Shown one piece after another: positions 36,301 through 44,645 of a DNA stretch of 47,030 bases (position 1 is its first letter; every line of letters begins with the position of its first letter). Origin of the DNA: a virus; the IMG/VR virus record IMGVR_UViG_3300044682_000032, positions 1 to 47,030 of that record. One strand, 5' to 3'. The translations under genes and the position numbers were made by a program. The notes under the pieces were generated by a model. The model did no database searches. It was not told where the DNA came from and was given only the letters and a program-made list of their open reading frames with translations.

Positions 36301-38529
36301 TGGTACGGAAACCTCTCCCTTGTCAGCATCTACGAGTTCCGTATGCCGCAGAGCATGATTAACACTCATTGCCAGTTCGGGCAGTACGGCATGTGGGAAT
36401 GCCCGACCGACGACTGTATCGCACAGCTCGGGCAATTCTCGCTAATGCCCCCGTTCTGGAATAATCTGACGGCTCAGCATTCGGCGCTATCCCTAACGGA
36501 CTACTACAACATCTCGGGCACTAACGCCCTGGACAACATGCAGCTTTATGAGCAGACGGAAATGGGCCTGCTCTTCGTGAACCGTCAGGGTGGCCTGACT
36601 TACCACACCCGGGATTGGCGTATGGGTTACGGTGCTCCCGACCTGATGCTACCTCCGGGGTCATTCGATGCCGCCATGGGTGAGCAGGTTGTCGATCAGT
36701 ATCAATGCAACGAGCAGGCAGTCAATACCAACTCCTTCTCTGCCGGAACGGCATACACCAACCAGTCGAGCCAGGATCAGTACGGCGCCTATGTGACCGA
36801 TGGCCCCGCTTCCCCGCTAACCCTTCCTCTGATCACGTGGGCTCGTGCCTTTGCGGAGGTCGGGGTTAACGGCTATGGCTTGTGGTCCGACCCGTGCCTT
36901 ACTGACTACTGCGCATGGCTCGCGAACTCCCGCAGTACTTCCTACATGCTGCCCGGGAGCCTGACGGTCGACGTTCTCACAATCGGGAATGACCCAGAGA
37001 TTGACCTAGTGCCGTCTCAGTTGTTCGCACTGGAGATCGACAATATGATTGCCCCTACGGGGGTGATGCCGCAGTCGTTCCCCAATCAGACCGGTGTGTC
37101 TGAGTGGTTCATTGAGGGCATCAACGAAACCAAGAGCAACACACAGCATACGATCCAGTTCTACTGCTCACCTGCAGCATACCAGCGAGCCTGGATACCT
37201 GGCAGCGCCACCTATGGCCAGCTCGACGCCACGGCGCGAATCGGTATTTCAGCCGCGGACCTTTCCATAACGCAAGCCGATGGCAAGGATGTTAGCCACG
37301 ACGCCGGGGGGCCTTACTGGACACCCACGTTCGACACGCCACTGAACAATCCATCGAACAACGGGCACAGCTTCATTGGCATGACGGAGATGCGTGGCCT
37401 GGTAAGCAACCTTCAGAACGCACTGCAGCCTCCCATTAGTGCCGTTGGTGCTGTTTCCACGTCCCAGACTATCGGCAACGGTCCCGTTACGGCTCCCCAG
37501 GTTCTGTGGGATCAGCTCTACGTTGACACGGCCAGTGGTATGGGCGTGATGCCAGGGTGGCCCAACTGGTATGTGTGCGTGCTCCCTGGCTGGTATGAGA
37601 TCGATGCTCAGCTCGTCTACGAGCTGGACAACACAAGCGGCGGCTTCGGGATGGCTGGCTGGCTGATTGTTGCCCAGGCTGCCGCACAAGCAGTGACGGG
37701 CGGGACGGGAACACCGCTCACCGTAGGCCAGTACGTGTGCCCCATTGGGGAAATCCAGCGTCGCAACACCGCAAGTGCGAACACTATCTGTGCTCCCAGC
37801 ACGCGCATGTACCTAGGGCTCGGGGACATGGTAACCCTTGGAGCCCAGCAGGATTCAGGTGCCCCCTGGTCGACCGGTACGGACTTCATGGGTTCGTACA
37901 TGAGTCTCCGTTATATCGGCATGGGCACGCAGGACGACAGGACTCAGGTCAACACGTCCGTGGCAACCGGTGGGAGTGTTGTAACTCCGGCCGTGATCAC
38001 GCGCTCTTCCGCATCGTTCCAGAACACTGGGACCTATAGCTATTACGGGGCTACGTCCACCAGTAATCCCTATGGCTTGCGCAACACAAACGGCAACGTG
38101 TACCAGGGCTCCCCCTCCAATCAGTGGGCAACCATCGGGTCTCAGTTCGCGCAGATTGTATTCAACGTGTCCGCGATACGTACCGCACTTAGCGGTATGA
38201 CAATCGATGGCCTTACCCTGGAGTGCCAGTGCATAGGTGCCTGGTACCCCACTGGCGCAAAGCTGATGGTGGGCTATTTCGAGGATTCTCCGGGTGGGGC
38301 AACCTGGACCCCCGGCGATAATGCGGGGAACATCCGCAACATTGTCAGTGAGGATTTCCGGCGCAATCAGACTAAGACCTTCAGTCTCCCCCTCCAGGTT
38401 GCCACCAGCCTGCTTGGGAGCGCTAACGGCCTGTGGGTTGGCGATGACAACACGAGCAATCTTAACAACACGGGGATATGGGCAGGCGGCGCCGACGCAT
38501 GGACCCTGACGTTTAGGTACCACTCATGA
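33304..38529 (+). CDS. Very large multidomain minor tail protein
   Basis: 1741 residues. Order: ~1-220 beta-sandwich; ~222-305 and ~306-395 two Ig-like He_PIG domains (LPAGNEGTPYSQTL, LPPGLSLAG...ISGTP; LPTATLTVAYAETL...ITGTPSAVG); ~400-560 carbohydrate-binding-like jelly roll (FEGSGGTWTAEV, IASLWLKAD); ~560-760 conserved actinophage minor-tail region (SMTFALQNDSGVFTQDN, AYHWSLNDEG); ~830-1030 LamG-like (YAIEMWFTMDP, ITVGAAYGSGGGWYGNLS); ~1380-1540 TNF/C1q-like jelly roll (GWYEIDAQLVYEL); ~1560-1741 another beta domain. Probably forms the tail tip and fuses functions usually split over several genes; surface binding is likely. Confidence 0.8.
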   Translation: MTGPQFVQNVVSGTTSSGASVTATLGSVTTTVGHQLILYARGASGSKLTSVTDSAGNTWQVDKAGTATTSDSGTASCIIATGKALSSGSTITANFSSSQLNPIFGVAEFSGLAQTGGQPATDQTANNHNASGGSVTVATTTNSAAGDLAFSAYGNTASVLTSSIGNPDAESGGTWTALTYIAEGIGAAYQVGGAASLYSAAWSSSGSPTNSDACLVTYKASPVVTTSSLPAGNEGTPYSQTLAAEWGIGGYTWSVTSGVLPPGLSLAGSTGIISGTPTIAGSSSFTVTVTDAHGNVGTQALAIAVASNLTVTTTSLPTATLTVAYAETLAATGGTGPYAWSIISSGSFAPGLSFSSAGQITGTPSAVGSWTFTAEVTDSLSNTATQSLVLTVTPPTPPALYLPNNLLSNQDSDFEGSGGTWTAEVSAGAPVPAAGDSVTGEQCLQWLSNVASGTTGPTQVHSGLYPALALKPYIASLWLKADSFSDCYIGLEWYNSTGTLISTSTGGDNPCVPGIWQPMTIATAAPAGATQVSLFVQVADSSQGDIEKIDTCYIAQTGTQVLVDWFNPTFAASSQAGEDFMDVSCFVRMDAGITINGGRQDAISETQPGSMTFALQNDSGVFTQDNLFSPIVINGGTVDLQRRIQINYADEQANWWTRADGPVSELDYAGDSTGNTNQCSVSGTDILAELNREDVMQCWTRERVFQDGPAYHWSLNDEGNNVGAGVAAESSGNNGPPMRIFQGGSLTGAALTWQDSSGGVETLADAVAAGQPDGSEYWLAGQIQPTSLTRGLDAGTQGTYTVALPGLGLGDYTTPSIPIPSVTLTPDLTAQGSQNQFLGNGGYYLQTQLPNPIAPSGGNDYAIEMWFTMDPAVGEHSSSQYGPYIALSLGNSQNQDCIAAGIYLPTSFKIAYYDNPPAWAGRNFSTTSAPSPTASLSEAITLDSARLPHHLVLNIHSNATVGTVTAFLDGQQIGTSFTLAAGEQFDTITVGAAYGSGGGWYGNLSLVSIYEFRMPQSMINTHCQFGQYGMWECPTDDCIAQLGQFSLMPPFWNNLTAQHSALSLTDYYNISGTNALDNMQLYEQTEMGLLFVNRQGGLTYHTRDWRMGYGAPDLMLPPGSFDAAMGEQVVDQYQCNEQAVNTNSFSAGTAYTNQSSQDQYGAYVTDGPASPLTLPLITWARAFAEVGVNGYGLWSDPCLTDYCAWLANSRSTSYMLPGSLTVDVLTIGNDPEIDLVPSQLFALEIDNMIAPTGVMPQSFPNQTGVSEWFIEGINETKSNTQHTIQFYCSPAAYQRAWIPGSATYGQLDATARIGISAADLSITQADGKDVSHDAGGPYWTPTFDTPLNNPSNNGHSFIGMTEMRGLVSNLQNALQPPISAVGAVSTSQTIGNGPVTAPQVLWDQLYVDTASGMGVMPGWPNWYVCVLPGWYEIDAQLVYELDNTSGGFGMAGWLIVAQAAAQAVTGGTGTPLTVGQYVCPIGEIQRRNTASANTICAPSTRMYLGLGDMVTLGAQQDSGAPWSTGTDFMGSYMSLRYIGMGTQDDRTQVNTSVATGGSVVTPAVITRSSASFQNTGTYSYYGATSTSNPYGLRNTNGNVYQGSPSNQWATIGSQFAQIVFNVSAIRTALSGMTIDGLTLECQCIGAWYPTGAKLMVGYFEDSPGGATWTPGDNAGNIRNIVSEDFRRNQTKTFSLPLQVATSLLGSANGLWVGDDNTSNLNNTGIWAGGADAWTLTFRYHS

Positions 38530-39074
38530 GCACGATTACGCTCCCCCCGGCGTTGCCACCGTTCGCCGCGGGCCAGGTGGCCTCGTCCACCTACCTGTCT
38601 AACCTGGCTGCCGCCGTCAACTTCCTGAATGCCCGGCCATTGTGCCAGGTGGTCGCCACCACTGGTGGCCGCTCAATCTCGTCCAGTGGGAACACGAGCG
38701 CTATCGAATGGGACTCGTATAACTTTGACAACTCGGGGATGTTCAGCTCAGCAAATCCTGACTACGTGACAATCCAGACGCCGGGCTGGTACAAGGTCCG
38801 GTACTCGATCGTCGTCAACACCGAAGGTGGCGGGGTCTTTAATGGGTATGCCACGACCCTTGCCAGTGGTGTCACGTCCAGCAATTACATTGCCTCGACC
38901 GGGGATTCGGCCACCTCGGTACCCGTGTGCGCCTTCGGCGCCTCGGGCCTCTGGCCCTTTTACCTCGCGACTGGGACAAAGCTAACCCTGTGGGTACAGT
39001 CCAGCGTTAGCGGCTCTGTCACAGATGTAACCCCATGCGGGTCAATGATGAGCCTTGAATATGTGAGTATCTGA
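38526..39074 (+). CDS. Jelly-roll minor tail protein
   Basis: 182 residues, ATGA overlap. YLSNLAAAVNFLNARPLC at the start, then TNF/C1q-like beta pattern with PGWYKVRYSIVVN and GTKLTLWVQSS. The same kind of domain recurs in the preceding protein (~1380-1540) and in the N-terminal half of the next one, so these are three related modules in a row. Expected at the tail tip. Confidence 0.7.
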   Translation: MSTITLPPALPPFAAGQVASSTYLSNLAAAVNFLNARPLCQVVATTGGRSISSSGNTSAIEWDSYNFDNSGMFSSANPDYVTIQTPGWYKVRYSIVVNTEGGGVFNGYATTLASGVTSSNYIASTGDSATSVPVCAFGASGLWPFYLATGTKLTLWVQSSVSGSVTDVTPCGSMMSLEYVSI

Positions 39075-40594
39075 TGGCAACGCTTCCCGGGAACCCACTC
39101 CCTCTGTTCGCGTCGAACGACTACTCAGTAACGGACCTCCAGGCTCTTGCGTATGGTGTTCAGTTCTGGAGTGACAATGATGTGCGGCCAACTTGGCACT
39201 TCTACAAGACGGCGACCCAGTCGCTAACCGCAAACACATGGAACGAACCTCAGTTTGGTGCAGTTGCCTTCGATTCGGACAGTGTCCATAACGGCTCTTC
39301 GGCTACGATTGTCACGCAGGGAAACTATGCCGTTGAGGCATGCATACAGGTAGAAGCTGGAACGTCTGGCATCGGGTTGCTGGCGGGGTTTCAGGTAACC
39401 GCAGGTGCAAACAACCCCGCCTACTCGTCCGGCACGACGCAAATCTTCGGGCTGCGAGGTGGCCTAACCGTTCAGTCCGGTGCCGATGCCGCATTGTGCG
39501 TGAGTGCGGTTGTGCCCTGGGTACTCTACCCGGGCGACATTGTGGTGCCTATCGTCTACCCGTCTGCCGCAGTGACTCTTGACAATAACACCAATAGTTC
39601 ATATATCAACGGCCGGTATGTCTGCAACTTCACTGGTCTGTACATTGGCCAGGCGTCCGCATCTGGTGGCGGTGGAGGTGGAGGTGGCACCGGGAGTCTT
39701 TATGGTCTCGTGGGCGCAACCATTGCCCCCCCGACATATGGTCTGGCGAACACCAAGGCCGTTCAGGCGGCGAACGAACTTGACGGCTACATTGGCCAGC
39801 CTCTCGCACTGACGGTGCAGCGGCTTTACACGGGCGGCGAGGGTCTCTGGACGATGCCCGTGCAGACGCCATATCTTGTAGCTCAGGGTTGCAAGATTCA
39901 GATGTGCGTGAAGCCGGACCGGGTTCTTGCGTCTTCTGAGCAAACCAACCTGCTTGGCCTTATCGCAGACCTCATTGCCATGGGCGCCAACTTCGAGATC
40001 ACGCCCTGGACAGAGTTCAATCTCAACGACCCGAGCGGAAACCCGTTCTTTCCTTACGATGGCGTGACGTTTGCCCAGTACTGGAACTATTACGTTTCCG
40101 CAATCAAGGGCACCTATCCAGACGTAATCTGCAACTACAATCCCGGCACCTTTGCAACTGCCTACCCCAACGGTGTGAACTGGTTCAGTGCGTGCAGTCC
40201 TGTACCCGATAGGTTCTACTGCGACTACTACGGGAACGACTGGAATAACGGGGTGTTCCTCGACTCGCCCTCGGGCGGCTCGTCGGTAAGTATGATGTCC
40301 CTTGCCGATGGTGCCGATATCCCCTTCGGTATTGCTGAGATGGGTGGTGGGTCAAATCATGCGGCCATGCTTTCCAACTCGAACTGGAAGGCATATGTCA
40401 ACGACCTGATCAACCTCTTCCAGACACGGGTTACTGACGGCAAGACCAATGCGGACATCATCCCCTTCTGCACCCTGCTAGGTGGCGGAACTAGCGCCAA
40501 CATCATTACGAGCAGCACGGACATTAAGACCGGGAACATCGCTGGTTACCCTGGCTACTCGCAGATGTACCTGCAACTCTCGTCATCGGCCTGA
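39074..40594 (+). CDS. Minor tail protein: jelly roll, poly-Gly linker, glycoside-hydrolase-like barrel
   Basis: 506 residues. ~1-195 jelly roll (PLFASNDYSVTDLQALAYGV, NYAVEACIQVEAG). ~198-207 linker SGGGGGGGGTG. ~215-506 TIM-barrel-like hydrolase: ALTVQRLYTGGEGLW, GCKIQMCVKPDR, ITPWTEFNLNDPSG (Glu, acid/base position), DRFYCDYYGNDW, and FGIAEMGGGSN (second Glu, nucleophile position). The barrel is a paralogue of the protein at 41702-42676. It may degrade a surface or capsule polysaccharide during adsorption; substrate unknown. Confidence 0.7.
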   Translation: MATLPGNPLPLFASNDYSVTDLQALAYGVQFWSDNDVRPTWHFYKTATQSLTANTWNEPQFGAVAFDSDSVHNGSSATIVTQGNYAVEACIQVEAGTSGIGLLAGFQVTAGANNPAYSSGTTQIFGLRGGLTVQSGADAALCVSAVVPWVLYPGDIVVPIVYPSAAVTLDNNTNSSYINGRYVCNFTGLYIGQASASGGGGGGGGTGSLYGLVGATIAPPTYGLANTKAVQAANELDGYIGQPLALTVQRLYTGGEGLWTMPVQTPYLVAQGCKIQMCVKPDRVLASSEQTNLLGLIADLIAMGANFEITPWTEFNLNDPSGNPFFPYDGVTFAQYWNYYVSAIKGTYPDVICNYNPGTFATAYPNGVNWFSACSPVPDRFYCDYYGNDWNNGVFLDSPSGGSSVSMMSLADGADIPFGIAEMGGGSNHAAMLSNSNWKAYVNDLINLFQTRVTDGKTNADIIPFCTLLGGGTSANIITSSTDIKTGNIAGYPGYSQMYLQLSSSA

Positions 40595-40609
40595 TGGCGG
40601 GTTGCCGCC

Positions 40610-40615
40610 TATACT
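40610..40615 (+). promoter_or_regulatory. Possible late promoter -10 (TATACT)
   Basis: TATACT lies in the 63-bp gap between the tail hydrolase gene and the lysin-like gene, inside GCCTATACTTAAATAGGGC. No good -35 is visible at 17 nt. It could give the lysis-type genes a separate start. Confidence 0.3.
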
Positions 40616-40657
40616 TAAATAGGGCCTGCGCCCACTCTTCCACCCTGTGAGATCGTC

Positions 40658-41356
40658 TTGACATTCACCTGTTATGACTCAATCGACGCTGACAACCTGC
40701 CCGATGGCGGGGATGCGTACCTGGCATACGTGGATGGCATCTACGAAAACTGGAATGCCGTCAAGGCCAGGTTCCCGAAAGCTTACCTGATCGGCGTTGC
40801 CGTCTTCCCCGCGGGTAAGGCACTCATGGCAGACGACGAGCCTGGTGATTTTACCAATGCGCAGGTAGCGGCCTGGTTTCCTGACGATGCCAAGACTTAC
40901 GCCCGTCCAATCCTCTACACAGATGCATCCAACATGGATGCCCTGGTCGCTGAAATGCAGGCCACCGGAGACAATCGCTCGGCTTACCGGTGCTTCTCGG
41001 CTCACTATGGCTGGTCTGGTGGCGCTCACATCTGTGGCCCCGGCTCGTGCAATGCCTGCCAGACGCAGTGTGATGCCACACAGTGGGCGAGCAATGACTT
41101 TTACGACACCTCACAGCTTAGCGACAACTTCTTTGGAGACCCCGTGACCAGTAAGTGGGTTCAGTGGACTTGCGGTGGCGAGGACTCTGCTATGACCTTT
41201 GCCAACGCTTCGGGACTCCGTGTCTCAACCTGGCTCAGAATGCAGATTGTGCTTGGGGGAGCCTTCAGTGCTTCCATGAGCAACTATCTGGCAGGCGGGG
41301 ACCTACGGGCAACAATGCCCGCGGGAACCGTTGTATGGGCTCTAGTCAAGAGCTAA
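40658..41356 (+). CDS. GH25-like / DUF1906-like hydrolase, endolysin candidate
   Basis: 232 residues from a TTG at 40658. MTFTCYDSIDADNLPDGGDAYLAYVDGIYENW...FPKAYLIGVAVFPAG (ends shown: FTCYDSIDADNLP, FPKAYLIGVAVF), ALMADDEPGDFTNAQVAAW (~55-73), YARPILYTDASNMDAL, SAHYGWSGGAHICGPGSC and CDATQW. This is the barrel of GH25-like lysozymes/Rv2525c-like proteins, with an acidic DDEPGD at the expected catalytic strand. The last ~75 residues may bind the wall. It is the best lysin candidate in the genome. Confidence 0.6.
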   Translation: MTFTCYDSIDADNLPDGGDAYLAYVDGIYENWNAVKARFPKAYLIGVAVFPAGKALMADDEPGDFTNAQVAAWFPDDAKTYARPILYTDASNMDALVAEMQATGDNRSAYRCFSAHYGWSGGAHICGPGSCNACQTQCDATQWASNDFYDTSQLSDNFFGDPVTSKWVQWTCGGEDSAMTFANASGLRVSTWLRMQIVLGGAFSASMSNYLAGGDLRATMPAGTVVWALVKS

Positions 41357-41390
41357 CCGTAAGTCAGCTTACAACCCTGGAGAAAAGTTA

Positions 41391-41696
41391 ATGCCTGCAG
41401 TACCTTCCGCTAGTGCCCCGTCAATCGTGTCCATCTCGTTCGACCAGTCGGCCTACGCTCCTGGTGAGACCATCACGGCAACCGTCACTTATGCTCCGGG
41501 CGTGTCCCTGGAGACCGAAGTCTTTACCGGTATTCCGACTGACACTGTGAGCGACCTCAAGGGCGCTACCGTGACAGAGAACTTCGTCATCTCCCAGAAT
41601 GACTCTACCAGTGTCGCTGTTTCCGACTCGGGTAACCGGACCTGGACACCGGTCTCAAACACTGGCACCGTCGCGGTCTTCACGGCTACCGCCTAA
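41391..41696 (+). CDS. Small Ig-like beta-sandwich protein
   Basis: 101 residues; SIVSISFDQSAYAPGETITATVTYAP, then ENFVISQNDSTSV and TGTVAVFTATA. The Y.PGETI.A.VTY pattern is that of bacterial Ig-like domains. Between two hydrolases; perhaps a virion decoration or binding partner. Confidence 0.65.
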   Translation: MPAVPSASAPSIVSISFDQSAYAPGETITATVTYAPGVSLETEVFTGIPTDTVSDLKGATVTENFVISQNDSTSVAVSDSGNRTWTPVSNTGTVAVFTATA

Positions 41697-41701
41697 GTCT
41701 G

Positions 41702-42676
41702 ATGTCCATGACGAGCTATACGCTCGCCGCGGAGGCGCTCGACTCTGCCACCCAGAAGACGGGTGCAGGGTCGGCGCTTTTCTCGGTAGGGCCAATCGCC
41801 ATGATTCCGGGGTCCGGTGCCACGGTCAACGGAACCACGTACGGGCTGAACGCCAACGACAGTATTGCCGCTGCTCAGATGTTCAATCAGTACGTCGGGG
41901 GGCAGCCCGCACTCAATGTCCAGCGCTGGTACATGACGGAGACGGAGTCATACGCTTCACTTCCCGCAGGGTTGTCTGCGCTGCTGAATGCGGGGTGCGG
42001 GATTCAGCTCTGCGTCAAGCCCAGTCGCACGGTCACATCCGCAACCAAGTCTTCCCTTAGTTCCTTCCTGGGACTCGTGGCGAGCGCCATGGAGGAGGCG
42101 GGGACACCACAGAGCGCAACGGATGTGTCTCTCTGGTGTGAGCCGGACATCACCTTTGCCACTAGTAACCCCGGGATTACTTTCGCTGCCTACTGGGCTG
42201 ACTATCAGCCCGTCATCAAGGACGCCGGGTTCAAGGTCTGTTACAACTCAGCGTGCAACCTGGAGTCGTATGCGGATGCGATCTCTTACTTCCAGAGCCT
42301 GACCATCTTGCCGGATAAGTTCGGTGTGGACTGGTACGGCACACCGTGGAGTAATAGCATTTTTCCCGACCAGACACCTAGCGGAATGTCCACCAACCTT
42401 ATGGCACTGGCGGATGCAAACGACCTGCCATTTGGGTGGTTCGAGTACGGGTCGTGCTCCAACGGAGCGGCACCCCTTACTCAAACGCAGTGGGGGCAGT
42501 TCATGTCATATGGGCAGAACCTGTTCACAACGCGCACGAGCAAGGGGAAGAAGAACGCCAATATCATCTATTTCGGAACCGCCGGTACCGGCACGAACGG
42601 GGATGGTAACGCGATCTTCTCGTCGTCGGACTTCCGCTGCGGCTCCATCCTTCAGACTTACCGGATGTTCACGTAG
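41702..42676 (+). CDS. Glycoside-hydrolase-like barrel, paralogue of the 39074-40594 C-terminus
   Basis: 324 residues (ATG at 41702; another ATG at 41708). Aligns by eye with the preceding barrel: GGQPALNVQRWYMTETES, GCGIQLCVKPSR, VSLWCEPDITF (Glu), DKFGVDWYGTPWSNSIFPD and FGWFEYGSCSN (Glu). No jelly roll is attached. Two Glu on strands 4 and 7 are the retaining clan GH-A layout. Probably a second tail-borne or released glycanase, with divergent substrate. Confidence 0.65.
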   Translation: MSMTSYTLAAEALDSATQKTGAGSALFSVGPIAMIPGSGATVNGTTYGLNANDSIAAAQMFNQYVGGQPALNVQRWYMTETESYASLPAGLSALLNAGCGIQLCVKPSRTVTSATKSSLSSFLGLVASAMEEAGTPQSATDVSLWCEPDITFATSNPGITFAAYWADYQPVIKDAGFKVCYNSACNLESYADAISYFQSLTILPDKFGVDWYGTPWSNSIFPDQTPSGMSTNLMALADANDLPFGWFEYGSCSNGAAPLTQTQWGQFMSYGQNLFTTRTSKGKKNANIIYFGTAGTGTNGDGNAIFSSSDFRCGSILQTYRMFT

Positions 42677-42683
42677 GAGAGTA

Positions 42684-43457
42684 ATGCGCTTCAAGTACGG
42701 CCGGTTGCCGCGCGACTTCTCGAAGTACGCGCCCACACTGGAGAACTACCTGTCCGCTGCAGGCCTGCCGTCCGCCCCACTCTGCATTGACCGTGCGTCT
42801 AAGGTGGCATCGTGGCCCATGTACATGAATGGTCCCGACCCGGCCAATCCGCCCGCCAGCCCTGACGGCATCGAAGACTGCACCTGTGCGGCGCCGGGGC
42901 ATATCGTGCAGGGCTGGACGGCCTACGCTGGCACCGGGGTAACCCTTCCGGATTCAGCCATCCTGACGGCCTATGAGGCCGTCTCGGGATACAACCCGGC
43001 CACTGGTGCCAATGACAACGGTGCCGAGATGGCCGATGTGTGCGCGTACTGGCAGAAGACGGGATTCGGCACGCACAAGCTAGCCGGGTATGCCGCACTG
43101 GGCGACCCCACGGACATCGCTCTGCTGGGCCAGATCCTCAACACCTTCGGAACTGTGTACGTGGGCATCAACTGTCCTGAGTCCGCACAGACTCAGTTCG
43201 GGGACATCTGGACGTACAGCCCTGGTTCGCCTATCGAGGGTGGTCATGCTATCTGCCTGCAGCAGACCGTGACGGATCAGATGGGCTGTCTCCACTTCGT
43301 GACGTGGGGCGCACTCCAGAAGGCTGAAGTCGCCTTCGTTGAGCACTACGTGGAAGAGGCATGGTGCGTCGTGTCGGAGGACTGGATTGACGCCAACGGG
43401 ACCACGATCGAGGGCCTGGACCTGACTCAGCTCATAGCCGACTCGCAGGACGTGTAG
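42684..43457 (+). CDS. Papain-fold cysteine peptidase-like protein
   Basis: 257 residues from the ATG at 42684 (GGAGAG upstream); the frame runs open upstream but overlaps the preceding gene there. MRFKYGRLPRDFSKYAPTL is typical of an actinophage/actinobacterial family with a C39/C1-like fold: GIEDCTCAAPGHIVQGW (Cys near 67), DNGAEMADVCAYWQKTGFG, IEGGHAICLQ (His near 190), WGALQKAEVAF. Biochemical role unknown; last gene of the late operon. Confidence 0.65.
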   Translation: MRFKYGRLPRDFSKYAPTLENYLSAAGLPSAPLCIDRASKVASWPMYMNGPDPANPPASPDGIEDCTCAAPGHIVQGWTAYAGTGVTLPDSAILTAYEAVSGYNPATGANDNGAEMADVCAYWQKTGFGTHKLAGYAALGDPTDIALLGQILNTFGTVYVGINCPESAQTQFGDIWTYSPGSPIEGGHAICLQQTVTDQMGCLHFVTWGALQKAEVAFVEHYVEEAWCVVSEDWIDANGTTIEGLDLTQLIADSQDV

Positions 43458-43477
43458 TTACCTGTTACTTGTTACAG
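43457..43477. repeat. GTTAC heptad array 4
   Basis: GTTAC at 43457, 43464 and 43471 with exact 7-bp period (GTTACCT, GTTACTT, GTTACAG). It starts on the last base of the stop codon of the final late gene and ends four bases before the terminator stem. Confidence 0.8.
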
Positions 43478-43480
43478 CAA

Positions 43481-43511
43481 GAAACCCCCGGTGCTACTGG
43501 CCGGGGGTTTC
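43481..43511. terminator. Strong bidirectional terminator between convergent operons
   Basis: GAAACCCCCGG (43481-43491), loop TGCTACTGG, CCGGGGGTTTC (43501-43511): 11-bp perfect stem with A/T flanks on both sides. It separates the late plus operon from the minus genes ending at 43525. Confidence 0.9.
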
Positions 43512-43524
43512 GCTTTGGGTGGGG

Positions 43525-44085
43525 CTACACGCTCGCGCGCTTGACTGCCTTCCTGGCTGCTGACCTGTCCACGTACCCAAGCCGCTTGGCTATCTGCCCG
43601 TACGATAGACCCTCAACCTCCCGTAGGGCGAGGGCCGAAGCCGCTCGTTGCCGTTTGGGGCTTAGCTTGGCGGGCTGGTCTTCCCTGATCTCCCTCTCCT
43701 TTGATCTCCAGGCTCTCTTGCGCTCGCGTTCCCGCTCTAGGTACCGGGCGCGATAGCCAGGCTGCTGGCGATGCCACCTATTGTAGTGCCAGTTACACAG
43801 TCCGCGCTTGGCTGCAGGTCTTACCGCCTTCCCGGCACGGTTCGTGGTGGCGCATTCGATGCACGCCTTGGGGGGTGGGTACTTGTACGGCTGAAGCTCA
43901 CCCGAGCGCTGTGCCGACTTGAGGTGTGCCCAGCACATCCCCCTAGCCCCGAGGCGCTTTCCCGTGGCGGCATCCTTCAGGGGCTTGCCGCATCCGTAGA
44001 TGAAACAGTGCTCCCCGCGAGGGACTTCCATGGTCACATCGAGGCGCACTGGCACCTCGCGTGGCTTCAGCAGTGGACCCGGCAT
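43525..44085 (-). CDS. HTH / zinc-containing DNA-binding protein
   Basis: 186 residues; ATG shares a base with the preceding stop (TGATG). N-terminal half Cys/His-rich (CFIYGCGKPL, MCWAHLK, KACIECATTN, LCNWHYNRWHR), which recalls HNH-like or zinc-bound folds. A very basic helix follows (ERERERKRAWRSKERE) and a C-terminal sigma-r4-like HTH, VEGLSYGQIAKRLGYVDRSAARKAVKR. Last gene of a three-gene minus operon; a regulator candidate. Confidence 0.65.
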   Translation of the reverse strand: MPGPLLKPREVPVRLDVTMEVPRGEHCFIYGCGKPLKDAATGKRLGARGMCWAHLKSAQRSGELQPYKYPPPKACIECATTNRAGKAVRPAAKRGLCNWHYNRWHRQQPGYRARYLERERERKRAWRSKEREIREDQPAKLSPKRQRAASALALREVEGLSYGQIAKRLGYVDRSAARKAVKRASV

Positions 44086-44645
44086 CAGGCCCTGGCCAAT
44101 GCTTCTGCCGCCGCTTCCTGACCTTCGGGGATTCTGATCCCCGCAGCGTAAGCAAAGGGGATATAGGGTCCCGACTCAGCCTCTTCCATGAAGCGGAAGA
44201 TGCCGTGGTTGACGCCGCGCCTATTACTGGAGTACTCGACCACACAGCTTGGGTGGTAGCGCTTAATGGCCGTCCAGGTGGACTCACCTAGGAGGTGCGG
44301 TTTTCCGCCCGCAGACCATAGCTGTGCCTTGCCAGGGTGCTCGGCTACGCTCCACTCTGTGGGCCGGGCTATCTTCCAGTCCCGGCCGGTTAGGTATTCA
44401 AAGTACCGTTCAATCCGCCAAGCTGGGTCCGGCGCTTGCCCCGTGGCCTGCGGCTCCGGCCCCTTGGAGACCGTGAGCTTGTAGGGTCCGTCTGGCATGT
44501 CCTTGAAGTCGTCCGACTCCGTGATGTTCAGCAGGACGTACTGATCGGTCAGCCAGCGATCCCCGCAGTTCTCCGTGGCGAGCCATACGGCCGAAGGCTG
44601 ATACATGATGGCGCGGATGTGGCGCCAGTACTCCTCAGGCTGCAA
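44085..44645 (-). CDS. Hypothetical protein
   Basis: 186 residues from the TTG at 44645; ATGs at 44675 and 44606 in the same frame are alternatives. QPEEYWRHIRAIMYQPSAVWL, RWLTDQYVLLNIT, DPAWRIERYFEYLTG, HPSCVVEYSSNRRGVNHGIFRF (shown in parts). Mixed alpha/beta with many aromatics. No family recognised; operon context suggests a link to the lysogeny genes. Confidence 0.55.
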   Translation of the reverse strand: MQPEEYWRHIRAIMYQPSAVWLATENCGDRWLTDQYVLLNITESDDFKDMPDGPYKLTVSKGPEPQATGQAPDPAWRIERYFEYLTGRDWKIARPTEWSVAEHPGKAQLWSAGGKPHLLGESTWTAIKRYHPSCVVEYSSNRRGVNHGIFRFMEEAESGPYIPFAYAAGIRIPEGQEAAAEALARA

